Assembly: GCA_963693085.1 (NCBI GenBank)
Contig: OY856412.1
Location: 1,409,004,694 to 1,409,068,693, forward strand
Direction: 5' to 3'
Source: Alisma plantago-aquatica
Lineage: Eukaryota > Streptophyta > Magnoliopsida > Alismatales > Alismataceae
Length of the DNA: 64,000 nucleotides
In this document: positions 23,390 to 35,860 of the stretch, in pieces
Position numbering within the stretch: the stretch's first letter is position 1
How the letters are laid out: each line of letters begins with the position of its first letter
Notes under the pieces: generated by a model
Databases searched by the model: none
The model's input: the letters and a program-made list of their open reading frames with translations, nothing else
What the model was told of the DNA's origin: nothing
Made by a program: the position numbers and the translations under genes

Positions 23390-26300
23390 TTCACCCCTTT
23401 CGGATCGCATTGGTTTGTGGAATCTCATGGGTATTATTGCAACTTGTAACTTGTTTTATTCTCAGACCTCTCAACCCAGTCGAAACATAATTAAGCCATA
23501 TAAGCTCCGTATTGGACTATCAAAAACCATGCGTTTTGTCTGGCACTACTTTTATAGAATAATTCTGCTCGAATTTGTTGTCGTTACTCGCTAAATCTCT
23601 GGAGATACCTGGTTGCCAGAGATCAGGGAGGATTTATGATATCAGAATTTCCAAAGCACTATTATCAAATGGTGTTTATCCCATGCTACATAGGTTATAG
23701 TATTTGTATATCGAGGAAGTTCTCCTTGCATATTCAACTTTTATGAATTGTGATAAGTATGTACCAATTGAACGAAGTTTGCTAGTCATTTTGATTATGC
23801 CATGAAACTATCCCTTGGTATAAATTTTGCTTACGTCTTAGTGGCAGCCCTAGATAATTTGGCAATGGGGATCCAGTGCACATCAGGAAAGACACTTGGG
23901 AGCTGTTTGGGATGAAATGTCCCATATCAATTAGGGGTCATCCAATTTTATTGAAGCTTGTCTATAGTCCCCAACTACCAATAGGGTTTCAAAGATGATT
24001 GTAATCTTAATTATTAATTACATTTGAGAGCTTCCTGTATCAAGCATGAGGAGTATCGTTTGAATATTTTTAAGATACTTGTATGTGGGTAATTATGTAT
24101 ATTAGCTTCTCTGGTATGATTGTTTCCAAAATGTCTTTTCATCTTTACTATAGAGTCTTACAAAAGTCCTATATAACATATTCTCAGTGTACACTGATAT
24201 AGTGTGTTTAGTAATAGATCAGACATAGCCCTCAACTTTTTGATGGAAAGGACACTGATATAGTGTGTTTAGTAGAAACACGATGAGTGTACCAAACAGA
24301 TTCAAGTCAGAAGTAATGTTTGTATACCTTAATCCAAGTTATTTGCCAGACTTGGCTTTTGTTAATCCAGTAGCTGGTGTGTGTTGGAAATGGTACGGAA
24401 GATTGCACTAGTTTTTGTCGGTCTTGTTTCAGTTAGAGCTTTGTAGCACTCCTACTATTGCCAAACCCTCCATGTACTGCCCATGTCGTTTCTCATGAAC
24501 AGAAGTAAAATATATTAATTTACATTCTTGGTTTGGAGCAGATCTATTCCAATAGAGAAATATATAAATTATAACCCTTATCTTTTTGATGAAACCAACA
24601 CTGATATCTTATGCATTATAGAATGATCTTTCTTATTTGTCCTTTACATCTACATTACCCATATAGATTTATATTGCAATGTTTTTGAGAGTGGATGCAA
24701 ACATGCGTTCTCTATCAACCCACCTCCACCACTTGTTTACAGTTGCTAGTCTGTAGTGATGTTTGCTTGTGTCCCTCTTTGTTACCTATGTTTGTTGCTT
24801 GTGTCCATTGTAGATGACGCCAACCTGAAGATGGTAAGATTTAGTTTTGTTTGAGATATGGTTGTTTCAGTATCGATTTATTTATGTGATGCTACATCAT
24901 ATTTTAGTTTATATTGTCCTGGCTTCACTTTAGGTAGGGATAGGGTTGTATTGGACTTATATGGTTCTACTTTATTACAATTCTTTGTTGGATTGTATTG
25001 GATCAGAGTATTGCTCAACATGACACTTATAACAATGTTAAATCAAATTAACATGGGTACATGGGAATATTGCTCACCGTGCATGCAGTTGTTCAGTGGT
25101 TTTAGAATGCCCACTCAATGGTTGGAGAGTTCCGAGATATGGAAATCCAGCTAGATCCGCTTTATGTGTCTTTTTACAAGTGGTATGAGGTGGGTCGAGG
25201 ATTATGCACAATTCTTTTCTTGGCCATCCCTACATCTAGTTACAGAAGACTCTACAAATTAATCTGCTTGCTTGTAAGATGGAAATATGGAATCTATACA
25301 TCCATAATAATATTAAATTGTGACTAAAATCTGTTTGTTTGATTTACTTGAATGATATTGTATGTCATTTTAAAAGACCGAATTTGTGCGGAGTGGTTCT
25401 TTATAGTTCAATGCGCACCCGTTGGTTGTTATGGTATTTTTCAAATGTGTGTTTTGCCTTCTGAGACGCTGCTTAAATCTATCATTTAGAATTTAAAACT
25501 GATGTATGCTATCTAGGCTCTGTGTAGCATTGCGGGAATTATTTAAATGTGTAGTGTTAATCATTTGAAACTAATTTTATTGTAATATACTGTCGTATAA
25601 ATATGGATATCCACAATATTAACAAATTAGGTTCGTGATTGTGTTGTAGCAGTCCCACTCTCTACCATGGACCCGGACAATTTCAAACAAGCATTTCATT
25701 TCTGCTCATCACTAGATTTTGTTTGTTTTGGGAATCCCATATGGCAACATATATATCCAGCTAACTTAGGTAGTACTAAGATAGGTAGTTAATTGCATGC
25801 AATGGAGTTACATTCTCAAAGGATTAGAGTGAACTCTTACTGAATAAGCACAAGGGCCAAGGTGGCATTACTGGATGTCATATCAGGCAATTGAAAATGG
25901 CTGGAATAGGGAAAACTTACAGTCAGTTACTTGTGTATGACATCCAAATACTTCCAATCAAGATACTACTACTACAACAATTGATGATAAATATCGTCAC
26001 CGCCTTTTATTAGTTCCAAAGAAGTGCATGTGGGATGTATGTAGCACAACTTGAAGTTTTTAATTGCTGGTTTATGCAAATTTGCTGATTGGATAACAAC
26101 TATTCTTATTGCTGATGAGGAGTTGTTGTTTGCTCATCCTTAAGCTATTTTTTGATTGCTTTTTCCTCCTCTATGACTCAATTTTTTGTAGCCTATGATA
26201 TTGATGGGTTATTGGTCTGATGTCATGAGCTGATGATGTCGAGGGCAAGTCTGAATTTCAAGGTGTTGCACTTATGTAGCTTTTATCATTAGGTTGTTGT

Positions 26301-29300
26301 TTTCATTTAAACCAAAATTCAGATTTCAAGTTATCCTTTGGGGTGTTAGTTATTCAAGATGTGATTTGATACCATAGAAACTGAATATATTTTAGAATGA
26401 AAGTAATTGGAATATATTGAATAGAGCACCCATTTTATTTTTCTTCTTTGATTTATATATAAAGATAACATGCTTAGTAGAGCATGTGGTTGAAATGAAT
26501 TGCATATATTTGTAAGGATACAAATAGCATGCTAAACTATTACACAATCTAAGAAGATGAAACTAGAGTACTTGGAGCTAGATAAGACATTGATGAGCAC
26601 CTGGGACTGTTGAAAGTGGTTAGGAAAAGTATGCTAATGATATCATATGGTAATACATGTGAATCTCTTGTGACTCAATGGGCAATGTTAATGACGAGTG
26701 GAACTAATTATAACATTCTTAAGTTGTTAATAAATGACTATGCTATCTAGTCCCATAGGATCTCCACACTTCCTCTGTTCTTATGTTGATCTTCTACTGA
26801 GTTCTGAGGCCTTATTCTTTTGGATCTCTATTGACTTGAAGTTAATTAAGGTAATGTTGCTCCCTATTTCCTTAATGTGCATATATATGATTCCTTCCTT
26901 TTATTTCACTGTCTTTTGTGATATCACCTATACTCATTTCAGCCATCATTTAACCAACCAAGGGATCCAAATAGAAAGAAGACAAGCAAACAACTTAGAC
27001 ATATGATTGACATTATTGGTATATGTAAAGAAGGTGAAATTTCTTGGTTGCTTTGTGCACATAATGGGGAACTTTATTTTTTATATGTTCAGGTGCTTGA
27101 TCCTACTGAAAAAAGCTTCTTGGTGATTTTGTCATGTATGATATTTCATGTGAAATGGGTTCATATACCTTGGGTCATGAGTTTTAGACCCTATTTTGAG
27201 GTATGTTTTTTTGTCTTTCATTAATAACATACAATGTTACAAATGTTCTATTGGATTGATAAATTTTTTTTGAATGTTATCTTTTGTTTCACATGTGATT
27301 GAGTTACAGATGCAATCGTGATTTTGGTTGTGATTCATTTGAGGTGTTATCAGTTATGTTTCTGTGAGTTGATGAGTATTAGATTAATGTTATGATGATC
27401 AGGCAAAGTAAAAGAAGATGGGCGATGGTAGGGATATTGTTACATGGAAGATGTTACACCAGTTTGGAATCATAGAAGATGTTACAGACTAGGTGGGAAA
27501 GAATGATTACATGGAATAAGCATCCATAATCTTATATTAATTCTATCAATACCATGTCGTTAGGTTTCGTGTGTGGTGGTCAACTCTGCTCCTGCCATGC
27601 ATTCTACTGTGAAGGTGAACAAGGAGAATTTTGTTGGCTGAACTGCCTCTATGACGGTGAACATGGAAAACACCACACATCCATATATGGTAAATCTGAT
27701 ATTGTTGTCTCTACTACCTCTATGTTAAAATTTAATGTCCTCACTGATTTATAACTACATGGCATTGAAAATTCTAGAGCTCGAGCATATAGTTCCCAGT
27801 TAGTTCCTACACATGCTTCTGAATTTTTGCTCAGTTATTGCACATATAGAACACTTTGTTCATATATGTTCTTGAACTATTCCAAATCTTTGTGTGCCCT
27901 GCTAGAAATAGTGATGTTCCCATATGGAAGCTACATACCAGGATAGCTACAATGCTACATTTGCTACAAACCTCCCTTTTAGTTCTAAGAGGCACAGATC
28001 TGCAGAAGTATATCCTCAAATTTTTAGTACATCTGCTGCTTGGCTATAGCTAAGGTGTGGAAGTGGCACTGCATTTGAGTCTATGCCAAAAGGGTGGGTG
28101 TAACAAATGATGAGAGGCTGGTTGATGGTGTTCTCTGAAGGGTGGGGTGGGGTCAAATTTCTCAAGAAACTCTCTCAGGAAACCTAGTCAGTTTCTTCAT
28201 GTACTTCATGCTGCCAATATCTCTAATATATGTAAGCACACTAATGATACAAGTTCGTTAGGTCTCAAGTCTTCTAGGTATGTTATGTTGTCCTCGTGGT
28301 TGTGCAATTCCTACTACATATTATTAATCTTCATATCTTATCCTCATAGCTCGTGGTTGTGCAATTCCTTTAACTTCTCAATTAACATATCATTATCGAT
28401 CTTTAAGATAGTGAACCTCCATAGATTTACCTAATAGATTCACTCTCATCCTGCCAAACTTTTGTCTCTGCTAGACCATCTACTTTTAACTTTTTTTGCT
28501 CTGTTCAGAACTGAATAGCAGTTGTAACTCAAATTGGATTCAACAGCTCTAGATTTCTTTATCAGAATGAGAAACACTCAGACCCTCCAAACAAAGAGAA
28601 AGTTTCTAGAGTTTCTCTCCTGTTTCTGGAGTTTCTCTTCAATTAGACGTTGAGGACACTGACAGTAGGTGATAAAAGAATCATACAAATAGGTACCCTG
28701 CCACCAACTTGTATCTTGGTGAATCACAAGGGTTTTTCCACTATGTTTTTCCTATTTGGCAATGAACAGATTTGTAAACAATAAGCAAAATGTTGAGTTC
28801 AACTAAAAATATGGTGGGTTTAGAGGTAACACATATGCAAATGACTGAGCAATGACTTGTAGGTATGTATTTAAATGACGAAATGGGTGGGATTGTCTTT
28901 CTTGTTTGTAATATTCAAGCATTGAAAGACATTTTTGTAGAGAGACTCGCAAACTTATAGCTCACCCTGCTCCTATAGTTTCTTTATTTGAAAGGTAATA
29001 GCCTCCATTACAATGGTAAATAGGATGTGGATGGAGTATCTACCTGCCTTAGCCTATTAGAAGCACCAAATAGGTCTTTGGGAACTCCACTAATTAGAAT
29101 AGAGAAGGAGGTAGATTGGATGCATTGCTTCATCATTATCATCCATCGGCAGAAGAATCTGATGGTGCTCATGATCTCCCATAGAGTGTGCCAATTGACC
29201 ATGGACGGGGGTGTTGTCTAAAACGTAGACCTAGATCTAGGGTCTAGATTTTGTGCTCTTATACCTACTGACGGGGAACCAATTCCAAATTACAGAAAAT

Positions 29301-29990
29301 AATAATCAAGCACCTTTCAGGATAATAATACTTGACTAATTACTGAATCAGATAACAAACAAAACAAATAAATAAACTACATATCTAAGGTTAAGTTCCT
29401 ATAGTACCAATTAAGTCCTGGAATAGCTAATAGCTCCCGGAAACCAAGAAAAAAGTGTGAAATTGACGAGGTGAATACTGACGGTCGACTTAGGCCCTCA
29501 CAGGAGTTTGCGACCTTGATGAAAGGTAAGTTGTTTGTTGTACTATGATTTATGTATAAACTTTAAATTCTATTAATATACTGATTTGTCTTTTTTAGGA
29601 GAAGAATATTCAAGTACCTAACCGTATGAGGCCTGGCATTGAAGAAGAGCACCACACCATTTCAAGGAATATGGAGACATTATAGATCTTAAGAATTTCT
29701 AGCATGATATGTTGATTGTCATCAATCTCAAATTTTTGAACCATATGTACTCTTTATTTATATCAACGTTGAGCACGCAATGTATGGATAATATTTTGCT
29801 TCAATAACAAAATTTGGTTTGAGGTAATTTAACATTTTTATGTGTCATTTTGGTGTTGAATCTTCTTATGATGTCATGTGAATTAGTATAAAATTTTTTC
29901 TTGAGGTTATGTATACAAAGTTTTCATTTAAAATTTGATATTCACTATAGTAACAATTAATTATCATTTAATAAATCATTCAATAATCAA
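23390..29990. other. CACTA interior without recognised gene
   Basis: About 6.6 kb, T-rich on the plus strand. No transposase motif found. One exon-like stretch: 29440-29521 reads KPRKKCEIDEVNTDGRLR and PSQEFATLMK in one frame and runs into GTAAGT (29525-29530), and an acceptor-like TTTTTTAG precedes 29600. This could be an exon pair of a transposon or captured gene, but no family is assigned. Confidence 0.35.
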
Positions 29991-30004
29991 TAACAAAATC
30001 ATTT

Positions 30005-30445
30005 ATAGTAGTCCCTCATAAATATATTGATGAAGGTCCAGATTGACCATCAAAATTGCATTGATGACGACCACATAGACCCTCAAAAATAATATTAATG
30101 AAGGCATTATCCCTTCAAAAATATATTCTCTAGGACCATCAAGTCCCTCAAAAATGTATTTATGAGAACTAAATAGTCCCTCAAATATGTATTTATGAAG
30201 GCTAAATAGTCCCTAAAAAAATGTATTCATGAAGGCTAAATAGTCCCTTAAAAATGTATTTATGAAGGCTAAATAGTCCCTCAATATAACATTCTTGAGG
30301 GTCAGTTGGTCCGTGACAATTGTATTCGTGAGGGCCACTGGTATTTGTCACATGAGTTCTCTTCACGGACCATTTGTGAGGGCCAGACCCACAACCGTCC
30401 CTATTTGTGAGGGCATGTAGAGAGTGGTTTGTGATAGGACTCACT
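30005..30445. repeat. CACTA right subterminal repeats
   Basis: Six or more degenerate repeats of about 38-40 bp built on AAATAGTCCCTCAAAAATG and TATTTATGAAGGC, followed by ATTTGTGAGGGCC copies near 30370 and 30400. The same phrases appear at the left end. Confidence 0.75.
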
Positions 30446-30832
30446 CATGAATAATGACCCAATTTTTACTAGTGTGGCTGTTATGCCTTGTATAGATGTA
30501 GATAGAGTCCTATGTGTCGTCTCTGTACTCTCAAGTCCTCGGAGTTGTAGTTAGTGCTTTCGATATTTTGGCTCAGTGCCTCGAGATTTTCATATTGCCT
30601 GTGTTTAGTTTAACAGGATAGATGATGCTTGTAATTCACAGAAAGAGATGATACAAGATATGTACTTTTGAAAAATAGAATGTAAATGTGTTACTTTTGT
30701 TCTATGTGAGAAAGTTTTTATTTGATGGACCTCTTGATAAAAAGTTTTAATTTTTTAGTGATTTTCGGTAATCCTCTGCTTAGAGAACGCTTCCACATTA
30801 GTTAATTATGTTTTTATGAGTTGGATGTCACA

Positions 30833-30837
30833 ATATT
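30833..30837. repeat. Target-site duplication of element A, right copy
   Basis: ATATT directly after GGATGTCACA; pairs with 9316-9320. LTR sequence of element C resumes here. Confidence 0.9.
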
Positions 30838-32314
30838 CATTAATCACCATCGAATATCAAACTAATATCACCATTGATTGATAACATCATTAGGGTACTT
30901 AGTTTTTAATCACTAAGCTTCTAATGAGGCCAACACCTGACCTAAGGGGTGATCATTAGTTGACACCCTTGGTCAGCACCATCAGTTGTTGTGATGGTAC
31001 CACCATCGAGTCATGGGTTTATAGAAGAAATCAACTTAAAACCCTAAAATTGACCACTGGTTGATAGGTGCTTAGCACTATAGGTTGTGAAACCAACCTA
31101 ATCCAAGTCTATTATACCTTAGTAATAATGTAAATATGATCACAGGTTCATCTAGAACTGAAATAAGAATAGGAATGTTATAAAAATCCAAATCCAAGTC
31201 AAGGATAACTTTTTAGTGCATGGATCGTCATTTAAAAGCAAGAACATGAGCTAGCAAGCTTATGGTAAGCAATAAACATGGAGCAAGTTATAAAACTTGC
31301 CTCTAATTTGAAGATAAACTCCCAAACACTAGAAAACACAAGAAAGTAGGGTATAAAATCCAAGCATAAGCTGTGAACTCGTCCATCTATCACCTTCCTT
31401 CATCAAATGGGTAAACCCTAAGCATAAGGGGCAAGAAAGGTAGGGTTTTAGAGCTTTAGAGCAATTTCCACCATGGAACAGCAAGGTTCCAACCTGGATA
31501 AAGGTAGGAGGAAGTATAAAAAAGAAATAAATGGATGAAAGAAAGGAATTATTACTCTTTTTGGTCAAAATCACTAGAAGGAAGCTTTTTAAACCCTAAA
31601 AGGAAGTCAATTGCAACCTTAGAGCTTTTTTCCCAAGAAAATCCCCACTTTCTTCTTCCTTGGACATGAAATTCATAGAAGCACATAGGAAGAACGAGGT
31701 TCATAGTAGGAGGGAAGTGGTGGAGAGAAAATGGTTCGTTTGGGTGCTTAGGGATAAGTATATAAAACTTTAAGATAAAGAAAAGGAAAAAGTTGAACTT
31801 CTAGCAACTTTCCAAGTGTCCATGGCCTTAAACTATTAAGAATATACAAGCAAACACACACAAGCTTCTTCCCCACCATCCATATAGACCTTCTTATATC
31901 TCCTTTGTCGAATTTCCAAGCCAATCAAATAATTCATTAGTTGATAGCTACTAAAGGTAGCTCATCCATGAAGGGGTAAGCCCTAAAATACCCTTGAGGA
32001 AAACACTTCCAAACCAAGGTTCAAATAGGCGCCTCATGGCTCAAAAATCTCAAGAACGATGAGAGAGCATCAAAAGAACATAATTCAAGTGATAAATTGC
32101 AAAGAAAACCTCTCAATTGGGTAAATTGTAGAAAAGTCCAAAATGTGCATAAAATTGCATAACTTTCACAAATAGTGTCCAATTTGGACCAAACTTGAAA
32201 CTTAAGCTTGTAAAATGATACAAAAATATAAAGTAAGGCTATATTAGGGTTATAAGAATTAAATTATGGTAATTAAGCATGTTCAACACTTTAAGCAAGG
32301 TTAGGGTTCTCACA

Positions 32315-35264
32315 TTTGGCGACTACAACAAGGGTTGGGAGATAGGTAAGGGCGATGTGGTGATTCATTATGCATAAAAAATGTAATTCTTGAGGATGAC
32401 CTACATCAAAATTTAATAAGTGTTAGTCAACTTTTGGATAAAGGTCATTTTGTTCTTTTTACCTCTCTTGAATGCTTGCTTCTAGATTCTCTATCCTATA
32501 GTGTTATATATAAGGGAACTAGAAATGGTAGTCTCTATATTATTGTGCTTGAATATATTAAGCCTAATGTTGGTAGATGTCTTGTTGCCAATTGAAATGA
32601 TATTTCTTTATGGCATCGTAGGCTTGGTCATGTAAATATGAATCAAATGAAGAAGTTGAGCAAAAAAGATTTGGTGAAGGGACTTCCTAAATTGGATTTT
32701 GAAAAGGATGAGGAATGCCAACCTTGTACCCAAGGAATGCAAACCAAGTATTCCTTCAAATACAAAGGAATCCTTAGAACTAAAAGATTTCTTAAGATTC
32801 TTCACATGGATCTATTTGGACTAATGAGTACGTAATTGATAAATGCTAGCAGTATTGCCTAGTGATTGTGGATGATTATTCTCGCTATACTTGGAGTTTC
32901 TTTCTTGTTTTAAAAAGTAATACTCTTGATGTTTTCTTGACTTTTTGCAAATGAGATGAAAACAAAATTTCTTTCTAGATCATCTCTATCTGTAGTTATC
33001 ATGGGGGAGAATTTCAAAATGACTTGGTAGAATGTTTTTGTGAGGAATCTAGATATGCACATAACTTTTCTTCACCTCAAACACCTCAAGAAAATGAGGT
33101 TGTAGAGAGAAATAATATGTCACTGTAAGAAATGTCTAAGACTATGCTTCTAGAGTATGACACTCCAAAGAAGTTTTGGTCCGCCGCCAGTACTTCATGT
33201 TTCATACAAAACTGGGTTTTTACTCATCCATATTTGAAGAGAAACCCCTGCGAGCTATGGCATGGTGAAAGCCTTTCATTGATTTCCTTCATGTTTTTGG
33301 TTGTCCTTGTTTTGTTTTGAACACCAAGGATTACCTCGACAAGTTTGATCTAAAGTCTTACAAGGCTTTCTTTCTGGGCTATACACTACTATCAAGGCTT
33401 ATAGAATATTTAACATTGAATTGTGTAAAGTAGAAGAATCTATCAATGTTAGATTTGTTGAGACCAACCCCTCTATTTTTAAGAATATTGTTAATGATGG
33501 TGCTTCAGATGAGGTGATTCCTCACTTAAAAGAACTCAAAATTATTTATAAAGGAAAGGAGGTGTTAGGTGATGAGGAAGAGAAAGAAGAAGAAAAGAAG
33601 GATCCAACCCCTACTTTGCAAAACATCATCCAAAAGAGCTCATCATAGGTAATCATTTTGAAAGGGTGAAGACGCGAGCTTCCTACAACAAAGACAACCC
33701 CTTCATCTCTTAGCTTGAGCCAAAAGATGTCAAAGAATCTCTCAAGGATGATGAATTGATCCTATCCATGCAAGAAGAGTTGGAACAATTCAAGAAGAAT
33801 TGAGTTTGGACTCTTGTGCCAATACCAAGTGATAGAAAGATCATTGGCACCAAGTGGGTGTACTGAAACAAGATTGATGAAAGTGGAAAAGTGGTAAGAA
33901 ATAAATCAAGGTTAGCTGCTCAAGGATACAACCAACAAGAAGGTATTGACTTTGATTAAACATATGCACTTGTAGCTAGATTTGAGTCAATTAGAATGTT
34001 TCTTGCTTTTGCTAGTGATAAGAATTTTCTTCTTTCTCAAATGGATGTTAAAAGTGCATTTTTGAATGGTACAATTAAGGAGGATGTATATGTTGCTCAA
34101 CCTCCAGACTTTGAACATGAGAAATTGCCTAACCATATTTATTTGTTAGAAAAAGCTCTCTATGGAATCAAACAAGCACCTCGAGCTGGAGAAGAGAAAT
34201 CAAATAACTTTTTGCTAGACAATGGCTATATCATTTGCAAATTCGATTCTATCTTATTTCTAAAACACACTTCTAGAAATTTCTTGATTATTCAAATTTA
34301 TGTTGATGATATTATTTTTGGCAGAATTGACCTTGACATTTGTGAGGAGTTTAGTTCTCTTATGCAGAGTGATTTCAAGATGAGCATGATGGGGGAGCTT
34401 ACTTTCTTCCTTGGTTTTCAAACTAAACAAACAAAAAATGGGAACTGCGTCAACCAAGACAAGTACACCAGTGAACTACTTAAGCACTTTGGGATGGAGA
34501 ACACCAAGCAAATGGACACCCCCATATCAAACACTGCCAAGCTTGACATATATGAGCAAGGAGAAAATGTAGATGAGAAGATCTATAGGGGTATGATTGG
34601 AATTTTACTTTATTTAACTACCTCGAGACCTGATATAGTGTTTAGCATTGGTTTGTGTACTCACTTTCAATCAAGTGTAAGAAAATCACATCTCACAATG
34701 TTTAAGAGGATTTTGAGGTATCTAGTTAAAACCCAAAATTTTGGACTATGGTTTTCCATGTAAAGGGGCTTTACTCTTACTATCTATAGTGATGTTGATT
34801 ATGTAGGTTGATTGATTGATAGAAAGTGCACAAGTGTCACTTTCTTCTTCCTAGGACCATGCCTAGTTTCGTGGTTCTATAAGAAAAAAAGCATCGTGGC
34901 TCTTTCAACTACTGAAGCTGAATACATTGTAGCTGGAAGTTGTTGTGCCCAAGTCCTATGGATGAAGAAAATGCTCCAAGACTTAAACATTCATTTTGAT
35001 GCTTCTCCTATCTATTGTGATAATACTAGTGTAATTAACCTATCTTACTATCCTATATTGCATAGTAGAGTTAAAAATATAGGGGTCTGTCATCACTTTC
35101 TAGGTGACCACATTATCAGGAAGGATATTTATATCACGCATGTGGACACATGGAATTAGCTTGCAGACATTTTCACTAAACCTCTAGCTAGAGAGAAATT
35201 TTCTTTTATTAGATGAAAACTACTTATCAATGCTATTGATGATTTTGACATGCCTTCTAGCTAG
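32315..35264 (+). pseudogene. Ty1/copia pol pseudogene (protease tail, integrase, RT, RNase H)
   Basis: In order: protease-tail FGDYNKGWEIGKGDVV (from 32315); NLISVSQLLDKGH; the integrase zinc region LWHRRLGHVN with CQPC; the integrase core with VIVDDYSRYTW and HGGEFQND; RT with QMDVKSAFLNG, LYGIKQAPRA, the catalytic YVDD (34299-34310), and GELTFFLG; RNase H with STTEAEY and DNTSVINLS; and the C-terminal LADIFTKPLA, ending near 35264. In a working element this polyprotein would cleave, copy and integrate the element. Many in-frame stops and a frameshift near 32370 break it. The longest open piece is the RT segment 33996-34763. Part of the RT between QAPRA and the next motif appears deleted. 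Confidence 0.92.
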
Positions 35265-35860
35265 TTGTTCTCTTACCTATATGTTCTTTCTCATGTCTTA
35301 CTCACCCTATGTTTGCTATATGTTATTTTGCCATGTTTTCAAGCCTTGTTTTCTTGTTTTTGGTTATTTTTGCAAATGAACATTTTATCACAAAATAGTA
35401 CCCTATGATGAGTGAAAGCTGCCTCAATATGTTTAACATGCTTGGTAGGCTAGAAAACTATATTTATATAGCACCCTAGAGGCTTGGAATTATTTTTTCT
35501 AGGTTTGGACCAGTTGACCATTTGGTTGAGTTTGCCCTGCTAACAACTCGACCGATTACCATATGTGAACTAAACTGATCTTCTTTTTTGGTCATCGAGT
35601 TTCCACCCCATAAAACTCGAGTGATCGCGCAATTGGACGAAATAAAAATAGGGTATCGACTGACTTTTCTCCCTCTCAACCAGAGAAAAATGGTCCATAT
35701 GAAGCTCCATTGCTCTAGTTCTCCACCTCTAGGTGTGACACTCCTCTCCCAAAATCTATTTGACTTCCCTTTCCTCTTCCCACACCCATCTTAGGTGGTT
35801 AGGCGACATGTTTGTGACATTCTCTTCTCTTTTAGTTACCTTTAGTTCTCCATCTGCCTT
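35265..35860 (+). other. Spacer between pol and the extra ORF
   Basis: About 600 bp with no gene identified. Some frames near 35590-35800 are open but short and unrecognised. They may be the degraded N-terminus of the following ORF. Confidence 0.4.

Larger units (their letters stand above)
22752..30474. mobile_element. CACTA-type DNA transposon, 7.7 kb, apparently non-autonomous
   Basis: Starts CACTACAAAAAATTTGG and ends AATTTTTACTAGTG, whose reverse complement starts CACTAGTAAAAATT: imperfect terminal inverted repeats beginning CACTA, diagnostic of the En/Spm superfamily. It is flanked by a 3-bp duplication, TAG at 22749-22751 and TGG at 30475-30477, differing by one transition. The other LTR of element A has the uninterrupted site at 14326-14328. 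Both ends carry the subterminal phrase TTTGTGAGGG or its complement. I find no frame with recognisable TNP2-type transposase, so it is probably a deletion derivative or carries foreign sequence. Transcription direction is not established. Confidence 0.88.
9321..30832 (+). mobile_element. Element A: giant-LTR, gag-only non-autonomous LTR retrotransposon
   Basis: It runs from TGTAACACCC to GGATGTCACA and is flanked by ATATT on both sides. LTRs are 9321-14683 and 17803-30832; the second contains a CACTA transposon. The interior (14684-17802) holds a tRNA-iMet primer site, a gag pseudogene with a zinc knuckle, a stem-loop, a 20-copy tandem array and a polypurine tract. No protease, reverse transcriptase, RNase H or integrase is present. 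Without the CACTA insert the element is about 13.8 kb. Gag and primer type fit the Tekay/Del branch of Ty3/gypsy, but without pol the clade is inferred. LTRs differ by roughly 5% in the blocks compared, and by a ~45-bp segment near the 5' end present only in the left LTR. Confidence 0.9.
17803..30832 (+). repeat. 3' LTR of element A, split by a CACTA transposon
   Basis: TGTGACACCC to GGATGTCACA. LTR sequence is 17803-22751 plus 30478-30832, about 5.3 kb after removing the insert and one TSD copy. It carries the second copies of the palindrome cluster (19145-20405), the AACCCTAA-rich segment and the twin-palindrome block (22595-22632). Confidence 0.9.
1..32314 (-). mobile_element. Element C: giant-LTR, gag-less and pol-less LTR retrotransposon (left end outside window)
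   Basis: Two long direct repeats flank a short interior: 1-3034, and 5474-32314 interrupted by element A. Position 1 aligns with about 7793, so roughly 2.3 kb of the left LTR lies outside the window. Orientation is minus because the reverse complement of TGGTATCAGAGC sits next to the right LTR at 5459-5470. The right LTR has perfect 10-bp inverted ends, TGTGAGAACC and GGTTCTCACA. Flanking 32315 is Ty1/copia protease sequence, so C inserted into an older copia element. By eye the LTR pair differs at about one base in ten in the blocks compared, older than A or B. No gag or pol is visible; the hairpin block that follows gag in A and B lies only ~160 bp from the primer site. It is probably non-autonomous and related to Ty3/gypsy Tekay/Del-type elements through its likeness to A and B. 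Confidence 0.85.
5474..32314 (-). repeat. Right LTR of element C (5' LTR), split by element A
   Basis: LTR sequence is 5474-9320 plus 30838-32314, about 5.3 kb once element A and one ATATT copy are removed. It starts TGTGAGAACC and ends GGTTCTCACA. The region 5934-5970 resembles a degenerate version of the palindromic block of A and B. Relative to the LTRs of B, about 640 bp at roughly 7085-7722 is extra and contains an rps1 fragment. Otherwise non-coding. Confidence 0.85.
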
